64,000 nucleotides of DNA from Lysinibacillus fusiformis (GTDB lineage: Bacteria > Bacillota > Bacilli > Bacillales_A > Planococcaceae), in NCBI RefSeq assembly GCF_003049525.1, contig NZ_PYWL01000003.1, positions 62,001 through 126,000 of the forward strand, given 5' to 3'. Shown piece after piece: positions 10,761 through 20,978 of this stretch. Numbering within the stretch: position 1 is the stretch's first letter; each line of letters begins with the position of its first letter. Both the position numbers and the translations under genes were made by a program. Below the pieces are notes generated by a model. The model saw only the letters and a program-made list of their open reading frames with translations, searched no databases and was not told the origin of the DNA.

Positions 10761-10806
10761 AAGCATCTATTGGTTCTAATGAATTAGGACTGTAGATGCT
10801 TTTTAT
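10761..10806 (+). terminator. Terminator after engB
   Basis: The outer stem is AGCATCTA (10762-10769) with TAGATGCT (10793-10800), the inner arms GTTCTAAT and ATTAGGAC also pair, and a T run follows. It ends the clpX/lon/engB region. Confidence 0.8.
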
Positions 10807-10892
10807 TTTTACTAATGAAGTATGGAGAAACTTGGAGAATATGCTTGAGAAATAAAAAAATTTGCCGATAAGGTAGATAGGAGGTGGACTGT

Positions 10893-11066
10893 ATGGATAT
10901 AGCGGCTTTATCGATAGCAATGAATCAAGCGACACTTATGCAAAACGTATCCTTGGCTGTAACAAAACAAGCGATGGATATGCAGCAGCAAAACACAGAA
11001 CAATTAGTTGAAATGTTAGATGCTCCACATCCGACAGCTGGACATACAATTGATGTTCAGGTCTGA
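10893..11066 (+). CDS. YjfB-like small protein (putative motility protein)
   Basis: A 57-residue peptide starting MDIAALSIAMNQATLMQNVSLAVTKQAMD and ending PHPTAGHTIDVQV. It resembles the small YjfB family (putative motility protein), which has an N-terminal helical MDIxxLS segment and a C-terminal LDxxV-like tail. ATG at 10893 has AGGAGGTGG six bases upstream. It is framed by terminators on both sides, so it is a separate unit. The function is unknown; the motility label comes from the family name, not from anything visible here. Confidence 0.65.
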   Translation: MDIAALSIAMNQATLMQNVSLAVTKQAMDMQQQNTEQLVEMLDAPHPTAGHTIDVQV

Positions 11067-11072
11067 GCAGGC

Positions 11073-11106
11073 AAGGTAGCTTTAATTGAAAGCTACCTTT
11101 ACTTTT
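11073..11106 (+). terminator. Terminator after the YjfB-like gene
   Basis: A perfect 11-bp stem (11073-11083 with 11089-11099) with a 5-base loop, followed by a T-rich run. Confidence 0.85.
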
Positions 11107-11209
11107 AAAGTTATCGGTTAAGATAGAAATTGTAACTTTTTGAATGAGAAAAACTACCAATAATACGATATACTATTCATGACTAAAATTTAGCAAGGAG
11201 GCAGAATTT

Positions 11210-12868
11210 TTGAAAAAGATATCATACATACTATCGATTATGTTACTGATGGTTCTAGTTTTTTCCTTTAACCAAACAGCTAAGGCTGCCCAATTAGTAA
11301 CTGGTACCTTTGTTGATGTAACATATTCAGAATATACCAAGCCAGATGGCACGATAGAAAAGCAACTGAGTAAAGTGACATTGCAAAATGATCGAGGCCG
11401 TTCTGTAACCTACAATATTAGTAAGAACACACGCTTATTTATTAATAATACGTCCACAACTATAGAAGGTTTTAAAATGGGCATGGAAGTGGAAGCTGAC
11501 ATTTCTTTAAGAAGTGTTGTGGAACTACGAGGTAAATCTAATTTACCAACAGAAACGAATGTTCCATCAACTGGAGGCAACAGTACCACAATTGCTGGTG
11601 TCGTAACAAGTATCGATCCTAATGGATTATTTATTATGGTTAAGCCAGATGTTGGTGCAGAGACTACTTACTATATTAATAAAGAAACCGTTTATCAAAA
11701 AAGCTCATCTGCAACGGATATCAGTGCACTATATGTTGGAGATCGAATTAAATTGAGCTTGAAAAATAAAAATACTTCTATTGTTACAAAAATAGCAATA
11801 AGTGAAACGGGTACGCTTGTAGAAAACCTATATAAAGGGGAAATACAAGCAGTTAATCCTAATGCCAATAAATTAACTGTCAAAAACCAGCATGCTTTTG
11901 TTAACTGGCAATTTGGCTCTCAAATAACTGCAGACCTTTCAACAATGCCTTTTACTTCCAAGGTACCGATATATGTGGGAAATACTAAGGTAGAGAAAGG
12001 TCAACTGAAAAATTATATTGGTAGTGAAGCTTACTACGCGACTGTAAAACAATTTGGGAAAGAAGTTATTGAGAAAATTGTAGTATTGAAAAATAATGAA
12101 CGAACTTATTATGAACCAATGCTATCTGTTGATACAGATTACAAACTGTTAAAACTTAAAACAGCAGGCTCAATGTATTTCCATAATGGAACTATTTTAA
12201 TTCGTAATGGGCGTTTAATTGAACCGACGGGGCTTATGGCTTATGGTACAGCATTTGTAATTACAGATGGTGCTGCTCGTGATCACTATGCACAAGTAGT
12301 GCAAGTGACGAGTGATAGCTTTATGTCTCCAAACTTAGCTGGTCATGAATTATATTATGGACGATTATCTCAAGCTGATGGATACCTTATTGAAATTGAC
12401 GATGCTATGAAAATAGAATCCAATGTTTTCAAGAAAACAGATCGTACAGTTCTGTCGGTTAGTAATTCAACAAAGGCAAAGGTAGATGACGGAAGTAGAA
12501 CATATAATGTCATGCCTGATATTGAACTTTATTTATCTGAAGGGGATTATGGTTACTTCTATGTGAAGGATGGTCATGTACAGGCCCTTCATATGTTAGA
12601 TAATGCCAAACCCGTTGCACCATTAATGCTTACAGGGAAGTTACAATCTGTGAAATCTACGTATCCTGCTGTTATAAACGTCAAGAGTGTTAGTCAATGG
12701 CAAAATGGCCATTGGTATGAAGCAGGTGAGATGATTAATATGAATATTGATCAAGCGACACTGATAAAAGCAGGTAAAGTGATTCAGGCATCTGATTTAC
12801 AGCCATCGGATCGTTTAGTTGTACTATCGGATCGATTTGTAAAGGGACATTTTATTTTAGTAGATTAA
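11210..12868 (+). CDS. Secreted protein of unknown function
   Basis: 552 residues with a clear Sec signal peptide (KKISYILSIMLLMVLVFSF, cleavage after TAKA). The mature part is cysteine-free, rich in beta strands, and built of several similar modules: about 70 residues such as VTGTFVDVTYSEY...VTLQNDRGRSVTYNISKNTRLFIN and the later IAGVVTSIDPNGLFIMVKP...TTYYINKETVYQ. Such modules resemble repeated DUF5666-type beta domains of cell-wall proteins. There is no sortase motif or SLH domain. The TTG start at 11210 has CAAGGAGGCAG upstream. The next two genes encode SLH proteins, so a cell-surface role is inferred. Confidence 0.65.
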   Translation: MKKISYILSIMLLMVLVFSFNQTAKAAQLVTGTFVDVTYSEYTKPDGTIEKQLSKVTLQNDRGRSVTYNISKNTRLFINNTSTTIEGFKMGMEVEADISLRSVVELRGKSNLPTETNVPSTGGNSTTIAGVVTSIDPNGLFIMVKPDVGAETTYYINKETVYQKSSSATDISALYVGDRIKLSLKNKNTSIVTKIAISETGTLVENLYKGEIQAVNPNANKLTVKNQHAFVNWQFGSQITADLSTMPFTSKVPIYVGNTKVEKGQLKNYIGSEAYYATVKQFGKEVIEKIVVLKNNERTYYEPMLSVDTDYKLLKLKTAGSMYFHNGTILIRNGRLIEPTGLMAYGTAFVITDGAARDHYAQVVQVTSDSFMSPNLAGHELYYGRLSQADGYLIEIDDAMKIESNVFKKTDRTVLSVSNSTKAKVDDGSRTYNVMPDIELYLSEGDYGYFYVKDGHVQALHMLDNAKPVAPLMLTGKLQSVKSTYPAVINVKSVSQWQNGHWYEAGEMINMNIDQATLIKAGKVIQASDLQPSDRLVVLSDRFVKGHFILVD

Positions 12869-13074
12869 TGTCAATAACATACTAAAATCTGCGAGTCTAA
12901 TGCGAATAGTATTAGCAAAAAGGCGATGTATTCATAATCTAAAAAAGGAATCTTCGCTTCGGCTTATGGGCTAAATTGTCAATACTTTCGAAAGATAAGC
13001 AGATTTTTGCTTTAGAAATTTTTAAAGCTAGCATCATGATTCACTTTATGTACAGTGAAAGAGAGGATAAGCGC

Positions 13075-14523
13075 ATGCCAAAAAATTGGTCAAAATTAGT
13101 GTTAGTCATTCTGGCTATTTTTGTAATTAATTCGATTACACCATTCCATGCATCAGCTGCTTCATTAGAAACAACAGGTGCCGTGAAAAATGAATATACA
13201 TATGAGGAAGCGGTATTTCTTTCAGGATCACCCGTCATTTTCAAAGGAACAAGTAAAGATATTAAAATTACACAAAAAGAATCGAAGGGCAAATTAACTG
13301 AAATGTATAGTATGAAGTTAACTGGCAACAATGGCGCAACATTAACAAGAAACATTGCCTACGAGTCAGATGTTGTGGATTATGCAAGTATTGGTCAAAA
13401 AACTTCTAATGGAGAGGTTAAGAAATATACTGAAAAAATTACAATCGGATCGATTACTTATTCTTTAGTCGATTATCAATTTTCCCAAGGAACTGTTACA
13501 GATAATCGGGCAGCTTCTGATTATTACTCGGGAAATGTAATTTCAAGAAAGACCTATGCCTATGAAACTGGCAAAGGGAAAAATGCGGTTCAAAACACCA
13601 TAACGATTGAAACTGATAGCAGACATGCAGGCTATGAAAACTTTTGGGGAGCAACTGAAACACAAATCACAGAGTCTGTATATTCATTCAGTGATGGTAA
13701 GACAAGCCATGTAAAAAATCGCGTATCTACTAGTAAATCACGTATCCTGAATTACGAGGAGAACCTAGGTACTTTAGGTAGCTTCGAAGGTGGCTATGCC
13801 GTTGTCAGTGAAAAGGACGTTATATCGGAGTACACTTATAATTTAGCTTCTGGACAAAAAGGTACACTGGATTTAGATACAGAATATATGCCAACTATTG
13901 AACGTCTTATTATTCCTAAATTTCGGGACTTAACAAATCATTATGCGAAAGAAGCAATTGAGAAACTGTATTCTCTAGGTATTTATTCAGATTCAAGTAA
14001 TTTCTTCTCTCCTAAAACACCAATGAAACGCATTGATTTTACTACAGCCATTGGTAAAGCGGTTGACCTACGCGTGTTTGAAGAAAAGAAATCAAGAAAA
14101 GCTCCTACTACAAGTGTCTTTAAGGATTTAAAACGATCTACTAAAGACTATTTCTATATTGAATCAGCTTTAAATAAAGGGATCATTAAAGGGGTTTCAG
14201 CGGATTACTTCATGCCTGATGGTGCTATCACAAGAGCACAGGCGGCAACTATCTTTGTTCGTGCCTTAGGCCTGGAAAATAGAGCGCCGAATCCTGGCTT
14301 TTTAACGAAATTTACGGATGACAACCAAATTCCAAACTTTGCAAGAGATGGTATCTATATTGCCAATGAGCTTGGATTGATGATTGGCGATTCTGCTGGA
14401 CGTTTTAATCCAAATAAACCACTGTCTCGAGCAGAAGCTTCCGTTGTTCTAGAACGTTTCTTGAAATATTTAGAAGATGACTTGAAACAAAATTATCGTG
14501 ATGACATATTGTTCTTTAACTAA
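13075..14523 (+). CDS. S-layer homology domain surface protein
   Basis: About 482 residues from ATG at 13075, preceded by GAGAGGA; a longer frame reaches 12976 without support. Signal peptide: LVLVILAIFVINSITPFHASA. A unique beta-rich middle part (about residues 30-280) is followed by three SLH repeats: FRDLTNHYAKEAIEKLYSLG, FKDLKRSTKDYFYIESALNK and FTDDNQIPNFARDGIYIANE, each with a later motif (MKRIDFTTAIGKA, ITRAQAATIFVRA, LSRAEASVVLERF). SLH repeats bind pyruvylated secondary cell-wall polymer, so the protein should be non-covalently wall-anchored. The ligand of the middle part is unknown. The next SLH gene follows after 18 bases. Confidence 0.8.
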   Translation: MPKNWSKLVLVILAIFVINSITPFHASAASLETTGAVKNEYTYEEAVFLSGSPVIFKGTSKDIKITQKESKGKLTEMYSMKLTGNNGATLTRNIAYESDVVDYASIGQKTSNGEVKKYTEKITIGSITYSLVDYQFSQGTVTDNRAASDYYSGNVISRKTYAYETGKGKNAVQNTITIETDSRHAGYENFWGATETQITESVYSFSDGKTSHVKNRVSTSKSRILNYEENLGTLGSFEGGYAVVSEKDVISEYTYNLASGQKGTLDLDTEYMPTIERLIIPKFRDLTNHYAKEAIEKLYSLGIYSDSSNFFSPKTPMKRIDFTTAIGKAVDLRVFEEKKSRKAPTTSVFKDLKRSTKDYFYIESALNKGIIKGVSADYFMPDGAITRAQAATIFVRALGLENRAPNPGFLTKFTDDNQIPNFARDGIYIANELGLMIGDSAGRFNPNKPLSRAEASVVLERFLKYLEDDLKQNYRDDILFFN

Positions 14524-14541
14524 AGAAAGGACTGAACAACC

Positions 14542-17463
14542 ATGACATATGTAAAAAAAGCATTGCTTACTATGCTGTGCTTCATGCTGCTTTTGATGAC
14601 AGCAACACCTGTTGTTACGCAAGCAGCTACAACAATTAGAGATGTTCCGACGAATAGTAGTAATTACAAAGCCATTTCTTGGGCGGTTGACAATGAATTG
14701 ATGTCTTTGAACAATGCCAATAACTTTTTACCGAGTGAGCAAGTGACAGATCGAGAGCTTGTCCTCATGTTTGCGAAGCTAGATCGTAACTATCCATTAT
14801 CTTATATTGATAGTGTGGCTTATAACTTTTATAGTGATTTTTATTTACCGTTTAATGGAACACATGTAAATGCCAATCGATCAAAAGCGATTACTCGTGG
14901 TCAATTTGCACAAATTTATGCCGCTTTTAAAGGATTGGATTTAGATGAACCACAAGCTGTTCAATATTTATATTCAAACAATTTATCGACAAGTAGTTCA
15001 GGTAAAAAAACATTTGCAAGCTTTAATCCATCAACAAAATTAACGCGTGGTGATGTAGCGACATTCTTATATAGAGCAGTCCAAAATGGTAACTTTGCCG
15101 TACAAGGATTAACGCGAAGTGCAGCTGGTCGTGATAATGATAGTATTACATTACCTCCAGGATTCATGGGCTCCAATAGTGCGGATTTTGAAGAACCAAA
15201 GGATAACTCCAATGATTTTACTGGACCTGATTATGTAAATAATGCATTGCAAAGCATTGTAGTGGAAAAACCAGATTTAATTGCGAATGAAGTGGATTCA
15301 ACACTTGTGACTGTATCTTTAAAGGCTTGTAATGGAGACCCTATTGCGGATGATAAATCTTATACATTCCGTGTGACGTCAACTTACGGTACGATTATCG
15401 ATACTTCCGGCGAAGCGGTTAGAACCGTCCAATCTGATGGTTCGACTGTATCAGCTATTGTTGTAGCGCCAAAATTAACAAAATCTGCTCGTGATACCAT
15501 TTCCTTTGAATTGGTTAATAACACAGATCCAGCAATGAAGTGTCTTGTGGGGCAAAAATTAAAAGCAGAGGTGCGTTATTCACCACAACCTGAATTGCGT
15601 ATAGATTACCAAGTCTATGATCCTACTAATACAGATGATGATAATGGGAATGTGACACCACCGTATATTCCATATGAGAAGTTGCCAGAGTTCTTCACAC
15701 AAAACATAATTGATGTGTATTCACCAATTCCATTGAAGTATGATGGGGATAAAAAGCTATTTAGTATTGGGCAGCAAACTAATGTAACAGACTCCTTGGG
15801 CAATGTTCAAAATGTTTATTTACGTTACGGAGGCTCAGACCCTAGATATCCAGCACTAGGGTATGAAAATGCTATTTTACAATTTGAAAACTACAATATT
15901 TCTGTTTACCTTTTTGAGGAACTGTTAAATCGTCGTTTAGATAATTCTGTCACATCGCCAGCTAAAACTGAAATTATGTATATGATTTCTGAAGATGGCC
16001 GTCCGATTTATCGTGTTCAAGGGATTGATGATGAAATCGCCTCTCAGGTAGAAAACATTAATCCAGTTGGAGCTATCATCCAGCTTATGAACCATATGCC
16101 AGAAGAAAAAAAATTGACACTTGAACATTATGATAGTGTCATGAAAATTTATTCTATTTTTACAAACTTAAGTAACTATGATCGTACGGTGTTATTAAAA
16201 TATCAAGGCGGGAAGCTACTTGGACAAGTAGAGGCTTATAAAAAACGAGTAGAGGCATTGAAAGAAAGTGCTGATGCTGCCTCTAGACCATCAGGCAAGG
16301 ATCGCTATACAAAAGTCATGGTGACGTTAGTTCGTCCTGGTGGAGAACCAGTTACGGATTATCAAGGAACAGTCAAAATCAAGTATGATGGAGTGGAAAA
16401 AACAGCTTCATTTATTACGAATACTTCAGATCCATTAAACAATACAGGCAGTCCAGGTACAGCTGTTGCATACTTTGACTCTATCATCTATGGAAAATCC
16501 AAAGTAGAAGCAACCCTTGTCAATCCGATAGACCCTCGTTATGCAACGATTTTGAAGGGTTTAAAAGATAAAACAGTAAGCAAAGATATTTTTACTAATC
16601 CGTACTTCAGTAAAAATTCATGCTCATTAGCAACAGAAGTTGCTTATGTAGTGGATTATTCTTCTTCTATGAAGGCTGTTGATCCAACTAATTATCGTGG
16701 CAAGAAAATGATTGAATTTATCAATCAATTGAAGGCGAAAAATAACATCGTCATCGAAACAAACACAAAGGCAACAATTCTTGGTGAGGGTACAACAGAT
16801 GCTGTATTGAAGAAAGACCTTTATAAAGCGTCTAAAGAGAAAGGTGCTACGGATATTTTTGCAGGTATTGATATTGCATTAACGAAATTCTCAAACGATA
16901 CAAAAACGGCTAAAGCTATTGTGGTTGTATCTGATGGGAAAACAAGTAAATCAAAAATGACAAAAGTGATCAATGAAGCGAAAAAGCAAGGTGTGAAAAT
17001 ATACACAGTAAGTATGGGCAAGAAATCACAAATAAATGATGCTACTTTAATGCAAGTGTCTACAGAAACTGGCGGAGCTTATTATCACGCGCTTGATAAT
17101 TTACAATTGCATCAGGTGTTCCAAAAGTTAATTGATGCGATTTTATGTAAAACTCCGGCATCAAGCTGTATCAACCCGGATGATTTATTTGAAGATGCAA
17201 ATGTATCATTACGAAAAGGCTATCTTACAATGAGTGCTCGTATTGATGGTAATTGTCCAAACGTTGCGAAGATTAATGTACGTTATAAATCGATTAGTGG
17301 TGATGTACAATTCGAGTTGCTAAAACGTAGTGATCATGTGTTTATGTTAACGAAAACAGTACAAACTATGCAGGACTTTAAAGTTAATAATGAAATTGAT
17401 TTGATCGCATATGATAAAGATGGAAATATTATTTCAATGAAAACTATTTCTATAACAAATTAA
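14542..17463 (+). CDS. SLH and von Willebrand A domain surface protein
   Basis: 973 residues. The signal peptide ends VVTQAA. Degenerate SLH-type repeats occupy residues about 33-195 (AISWAVDNELMSLNNANNFLP; ITRGQFAQIYAAFKGLD; LTRGDVATFLYRAV). An Ig/invasin-like region follows (about 235-335), then a long region without known features. A von Willebrand A domain spans about 690-865: the metal site is DYSSS in VAYVVDYSSSM, with a Thr in KGATDIFAG and an Asp in VVVSDGKT, all three MIDAS elements. The C-terminal part is beta-rich. Several cysteines (CNGD, KCLV, NSCS, LCKT, SSC, NCPN) could form disulphides outside the cell. It is probably co-transcribed with the SLH gene 18 bases upstream; adhesion is inferred. 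Confidence 0.8.
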   Translation: MTYVKKALLTMLCFMLLLMTATPVVTQAATTIRDVPTNSSNYKAISWAVDNELMSLNNANNFLPSEQVTDRELVLMFAKLDRNYPLSYIDSVAYNFYSDFYLPFNGTHVNANRSKAITRGQFAQIYAAFKGLDLDEPQAVQYLYSNNLSTSSSGKKTFASFNPSTKLTRGDVATFLYRAVQNGNFAVQGLTRSAAGRDNDSITLPPGFMGSNSADFEEPKDNSNDFTGPDYVNNALQSIVVEKPDLIANEVDSTLVTVSLKACNGDPIADDKSYTFRVTSTYGTIIDTSGEAVRTVQSDGSTVSAIVVAPKLTKSARDTISFELVNNTDPAMKCLVGQKLKAEVRYSPQPELRIDYQVYDPTNTDDDNGNVTPPYIPYEKLPEFFTQNIIDVYSPIPLKYDGDKKLFSIGQQTNVTDSLGNVQNVYLRYGGSDPRYPALGYENAILQFENYNISVYLFEELLNRRLDNSVTSPAKTEIMYMISEDGRPIYRVQGIDDEIASQVENINPVGAIIQLMNHMPEEKKLTLEHYDSVMKIYSIFTNLSNYDRTVLLKYQGGKLLGQVEAYKKRVEALKESADAASRPSGKDRYTKVMVTLVRPGGEPVTDYQGTVKIKYDGVEKTASFITNTSDPLNNTGSPGTAVAYFDSIIYGKSKVEATLVNPIDPRYATILKGLKDKTVSKDIFTNPYFSKNSCSLATEVAYVVDYSSSMKAVDPTNYRGKKMIEFINQLKAKNNIVIETNTKATILGEGTTDAVLKKDLYKASKEKGATDIFAGIDIALTKFSNDTKTAKAIVVVSDGKTSKSKMTKVINEAKKQGVKIYTVSMGKKSQINDATLMQVSTETGGAYYHALDNLQLHQVFQKLIDAILCKTPASSCINPDDLFEDANVSLRKGYLTMSARIDGNCPNVAKINVRYKSISGDVQFELLKRSDHVFMLTKTVQTMQDFKVNNEIDLIAYDKDGNIISMKTISITN

Positions 17464-17469
17464 TGATGA

Positions 17470-17500
17470 AAACTGCCTCCTATTGCGGGGCAGTTTTTTA
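17470..17500 (+). terminator. Terminator of the surface-protein block
   Basis: An 8-bp stem (17470-17477 with 17489-17496) followed by a T run. It begins about seven bases after the VWA gene stop codon. Confidence 0.85.
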
Positions 17501-17619
17501 ATTTGAAACAAAACGTATAATTTGTTACACTTAGTTTATAATAATTCTAATGTAGATGACGAAATGCAGTTCTTCATGACATGTTCACAAATTATAGATG
17601 AACTATTGTCGAACTGTGC

Positions 17620-17625
17620 TATAAT
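17620..17625 (+). promoter_or_regulatory. Candidate -10 element of the hem operon
   Basis: A perfect TATAAT 36 bases before the hemA start. The expected -35 position has no good match, so it may need an activator; only the -10 is annotated. Confidence 0.4.
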
Positions 17626-17660
17626 GAAATTTGTGAATTAGAACGTGTGAGGTGTTATTC

Positions 17661-19025
17661 ATGCATACCATCGTAGTAGGCTTGAATTATAAAACAGCGC
17701 CTGTTGAAATAAGAGAGAAGTTATCATTCATTGAGAGTGAACTACCTCAGGCAATGGAAGCGCTGCAAAAGCAGAAAAGTATTTTAGAAAACGTTATTGT
17801 TTCGACATGTAACCGTACAGAAATTTATGCTGTTGTGGATCAATTGCATACTGGACGTCATTTTGTGAAACAATTTTTAGCTGATTGGTTTGACTTGCCT
17901 ATGGAGACATTTTCTTCGTATTTAACAATTCGTGAAGAGGATGAGGCAGTCGAACATTTATTTAAAGTGACAGCTGGGATCGATTCAATGGTTCTAGGTG
18001 AAACGCAAATTTTAGGGCAAGTAAAAAAAAGCTTTTTAAGTGGACAAGAGATTGGCACGACAGGAACGGTTTACAATCAACTATTTAAACAAGCGGTAAC
18101 ATTTGCAAAGCGAGCACATAATGAAACAGCTATCGGCGAGAATGCGGTATCAGTTTCTTATGCAGCAGTAGAATTAGCAAAGAAAATTTTTGGCTCTTTA
18201 CAACGCAAGCATGTAGCTATTCTAGGTGCAGGGAAAATGGGGGAGCTTGCGATTGAAAACCTCTACGGCAGTGGAGTAGGAAAAGTAACAGTAATTAACC
18301 GTACGTTTGAAAAGGCGGAAAGTCTAGCTGCAAAATTCCATGGTCAAGCTAAATCAATGAAGGAATTACAGTGCTCCTTATTAGAAGCAGATATTTTAAT
18401 TACATCGACTGGTGCAACTGATTATGTCATTGATTATGAGCTCATGCAATTCGTGGAACGTTTACGTAAAGGGAAACCATTATTTATGGTAGATATCGCT
18501 GTTCCTCGTGATATCGATCCACGTGTTGGCGATTTACCAAATGTTTTCTTATATGATATTGATGATTTACAAGGTATTGTCGAAGCCAATTTAGCGGAAC
18601 GCGAACGTGCTGCTGCTGATATTACGGATATGATTGGGCATGAAGTGCTCCAATTTAAAGATTGGGTGTCTACGCTTGGTGTCGTACCTGTGATTTCTGC
18701 ATTACGGAAAAAAGCAAATCGTATTCAAGAAGAGACCATGACTAGTATCGAGAATAAAATGCCAGATTTAACGGAACGTGAACGTAAAATTTTAAGTAAA
18801 CATACAAAATCAATTATTAATCAATTGTTAAAAGAGCCAATCTTACAAGCTAAAGAAATGGCTAATTCACCAAAAGCAAATGAACAGTTACGTTTATTCC
18901 AACAAATTTTTGGTATAGAAGAAGCTGTGGAAGCTGAAGTTCAAGAGATGACGAAGCAAGAGCTTGAGCGTAAAGAACGCGCACAGGCAACTCAAACTTC
19001 TGCTGAACCAAAGTATTCTTTCTAA
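17661..19025 (+). CDS. hemA: Glutamyl-tRNA reductase
   Basis: The NADPH-dependent first step of C5-pathway tetrapyrrole synthesis: glutamyl-tRNA(Glu) to glutamate-1-semialdehyde. About 454 residues from ATG at 17661 ([20 protein letters not shown]), with GAGGTG upstream; the GTG nine bases earlier lies in the ribosome-binding site. The catalytic cysteine is in STCNRTEIY, the NADPH fold starts at [17 protein letters not shown], and the C-terminal dimerisation helices run to the end. In related bacteria the enzyme is controlled by haem and, in Bacillus, PerR; no PerR box is assigned here. A strong hairpin after the gene may attenuate the rest of the operon. Confidence 0.96.
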   Translation: MHTIVVGLNYKTAPVEIREKLSFIESELPQAMEALQKQKSILENVIVSTCNRTEIYAVVDQLHTGRHFVKQFLADWFDLPMETFSSYLTIREEDEAVEHLFKVTAGIDSMVLGETQILGQVKKSFLSGQEIGTTGTVYNQLFKQAVTFAKRAHNETAIGENAVSVSYAAVELAKKIFGSLQRKHVAILGAGKMGELAIENLYGSGVGKVTVINRTFEKAESLAAKFHGQAKSMKELQCSLLEADILITSTGATDYVIDYELMQFVERLRKGKPLFMVDIAVPRDIDPRVGDLPNVFLYDIDDLQGIVEANLAERERAAADITDMIGHEVLQFKDWVSTLGVVPVISALRKKANRIQEETMTSIENKMPDLTERERKILSKHTKSIINQLLKEPILQAKEMANSPKANEQLRLFQQIFGIEEAVEAEVQEMTKQELERKERAQATQTSAEPKYSF

Positions 19026-19104
19026 ATAATCTAATGCGTTTTGTACACTGAAGTTGTACGAAGTGGTGTTGCGCTATTGGATTCTCTACTGATATTACAT
19101 GAGG

Positions 19105-19158
19105 CGTTTTCGTATCTGTATGGTAAACTTAGGATACGAAAACGTTTTTTGTTTTCTT
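19105..19158 (+). terminator. Terminator-like hairpin between hemA and hemX
   Basis: A perfect 12-bp stem (19105-19116 with 19133-19144, CGTTTTCGTATC) with a 16-base loop, followed by TTTTTT and more T-rich sequence. No promoter is visible between it and hemX, so it should reduce, or condition, readthrough into hemXCDBL. Confidence 0.8.
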
Positions 19159-19199
19159 ATTTATAGCTTTACAATTTCACTACAAAGAAGGGATGTCTA

Positions 19200-20027
19200 T
19201 TGGCTGATTTGACCATGACAAGGCTATATGAGGTGATGATCGTCTTGTATGCGATCAGTCTAGTTTTTTACTTTACTGATTATTTTTATAAGCAAGTACG
19301 AGCAAGGCGCATTGCTTTCTGGCTTGTTTCATTTGTATGGATGATTCAAAGTGCCATTATTATTTTAACGTTTGTGGAAACAAAACGCTTTCCGATCTTA
19401 TCATTGTCAGAGGGGATTCTATTTTACTCCTGGTTACTTGTGACGTTATCCATTATCCTGCATTGCATTGCAAGAGTAGACTTACCGGTATTTATTATAA
19501 ATATATTAGGATTTTTGTTTGCTAGTATATTTACATTTATGCCTAAACGTCCTACGGGAACTGTCGGAGATACATTAATTTCGGAAATGCTTTTTATTCA
19601 TATATCATTTGCGATATTGTCATATGCAGCATTCACATTAACATTTGTGTTTGCCATTTTATATCTAGTTTTATATCGATTACTGAAGAAGAAAAAGTGG
19701 TCGCATCTTTGGACAAGACTGCCATCTTTACAGCAAACGAGCAACTGGATGAATGTATCATTCTTTATTGGAATCCCAATGCTATTTATAAGTTTAATAT
19801 TAGGGTTTGAATGGGCATTATTAACATTAGAGAGTCTTTCGATTTTCGATGCGAAGATCATAGGATCCTTCATTATTTTAATTTTGTATTGCTTTATCTT
19901 ATATGTGAATCGCAAAAGCAAGCTGATAGGTACAACTTATGCATGGGTACATATTTATGCCTATCTATTAGTTGTTGTGAACTTCTTCTTAGGAAGTAGT
20001 TTATCGCGATTCCATTTATGGTATTAG
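19200..20027 (+). CDS. hemX: HemX, CcsA-like membrane protein
   Basis: 275 residues with about eight membrane segments (for example VMIVLYAISLVFYFTDYFY, LLVTLSIILHCIARV, MLFISLILGFEWALLTL). It belongs to the CcsA/ResC-like cytochrome c assembly superfamily. In B. subtilis HemX lowers the amount of glutamyl-tRNA reductase; that role is assumed from the family and the operon position. The TTG start at 19200 has AAGAAGGGA six bases upstream; the first ATG (19215) is too far from that site. hemC starts 18 bases after its stop codon. Confidence 0.9.
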   Translation: MADLTMTRLYEVMIVLYAISLVFYFTDYFYKQVRARRIAFWLVSFVWMIQSAIIILTFVETKRFPILSLSEGILFYSWLLVTLSIILHCIARVDLPVFIINILGFLFASIFTFMPKRPTGTVGDTLISEMLFIHISFAILSYAAFTLTFVFAILYLVLYRLLKKKKWSHLWTRLPSLQQTSNWMNVSFFIGIPMLFISLILGFEWALLTLESLSIFDAKIIGSFIILILYCFILYVNRKSKLIGTTYAWVHIYAYLLVVVNFFLGSSLSRFHLWY

Positions 20028-20045
20028 AGGAAAGGTTGGAGACTG

Positions 20046-20978
20046 TTGAGAAAAATTATTGTAGGTTCTAGGAGAAGTAAGCTAGCACTAACGCAAACAA
20101 ATTGGTTCATTAATGAATTAAAGGCTGCTGGTGCTCCATTTGAATTTGAAGTAAAAGAAATCGTGACAAAAGGTGATCAAATTTTAGATGTACAGCTTTC
20201 AAAGGTAGGGGGAAAAGGATTGTTCGTTAAAGAAATTGAACAAGCCCTTTACGATAAAGAGATTGATTTTGCTGTCCATTCTATGAAAGATATGCCTGCT
20301 GTATTGCCGGAAGGTTTAGTAATTGGCTGTATTCCTCCACGTGAAGATGCACGTGACGCTTTTATTTCGAAGGGACATGTTAAATTTGCTGATCTTCCTG
20401 CAGGAGCTGTAGTCGGGACAAGTTCTTTACGTCGTAGTGCACAGCTACTAACAGTACGTCCGGATCTTGAAATTAAATGGATTAGAGGAAACGTTGATAC
20501 ACGTTTAGCTAAGCTTGAGACCGAAGAATACGACGCGATTATTTTAGCAGCAGCCGGTTTAAAACGACTTGGTTGGAGTGAAGATGTTGTCACTGAATTT
20601 TTATCAGTAGAAGATTGTTTGCCAGCCGTAGCACAAGGTTCTCTTGGTATTGAATGCCGTGGAGATGATACTGAGCTATTAGCCGAGTTAGCTAAATTAA
20701 CAGACCAATTAACATGGCAAGAGGCACATGCTGAACGAGCATTCTTGGCGGCCATGGATGGCGGGTGCCAAGTACCAATCGCTGGCTATGCTACATCAAA
20801 TGGGGATGAAATTACTTTAACTGGTCTTGTTGCTGCACCTGATGCATCAGTTGTATATAAAGAAACAGTAGTTGGTTCAGACGCACAAAAAATAGGGGAA
20901 GAGCTGGCTACTATTTTAACGAAACAAGGAGCTTTCGATTTAATTCAACGTGTGAAGGCAGAGCAAGATGCAAAATGA
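20046..20978 (+). CDS. hemC: Hydroxymethylbilane synthase (porphobilinogen deaminase)
   Basis: Joins four porphobilinogen molecules into hydroxymethylbilane. 310 residues, the usual length. Family motifs are [37 protein letters not shown] and GNVDTRL; the cysteine that carries the dipyrromethane cofactor is in [16 protein letters not shown] start at 20046 with AAAGGTTGGAG just before it. It overlaps hemD by 11 bases, so the two are translationally coupled. Confidence 0.96.
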   Translation: MRKIIVGSRRSKLALTQTNWFINELKAAGAPFEFEVKEIVTKGDQILDVQLSKVGGKGLFVKEIEQALYDKEIDFAVHSMKDMPAVLPEGLVIGCIPPREDARDAFISKGHVKFADLPAGAVVGTSSLRRSAQLLTVRPDLEIKWIRGNVDTRLAKLETEEYDAIILAAAGLKRLGWSEDVVTEFLSVEDCLPAVAQGSLGIECRGDDTELLAELAKLTDQLTWQEAHAERAFLAAMDGGCQVPIAGYATSNGDEITLTGLVAAPDASVVYKETVVGSDAQKIGEELATILTKQGAFDLIQRVKAEQDAK

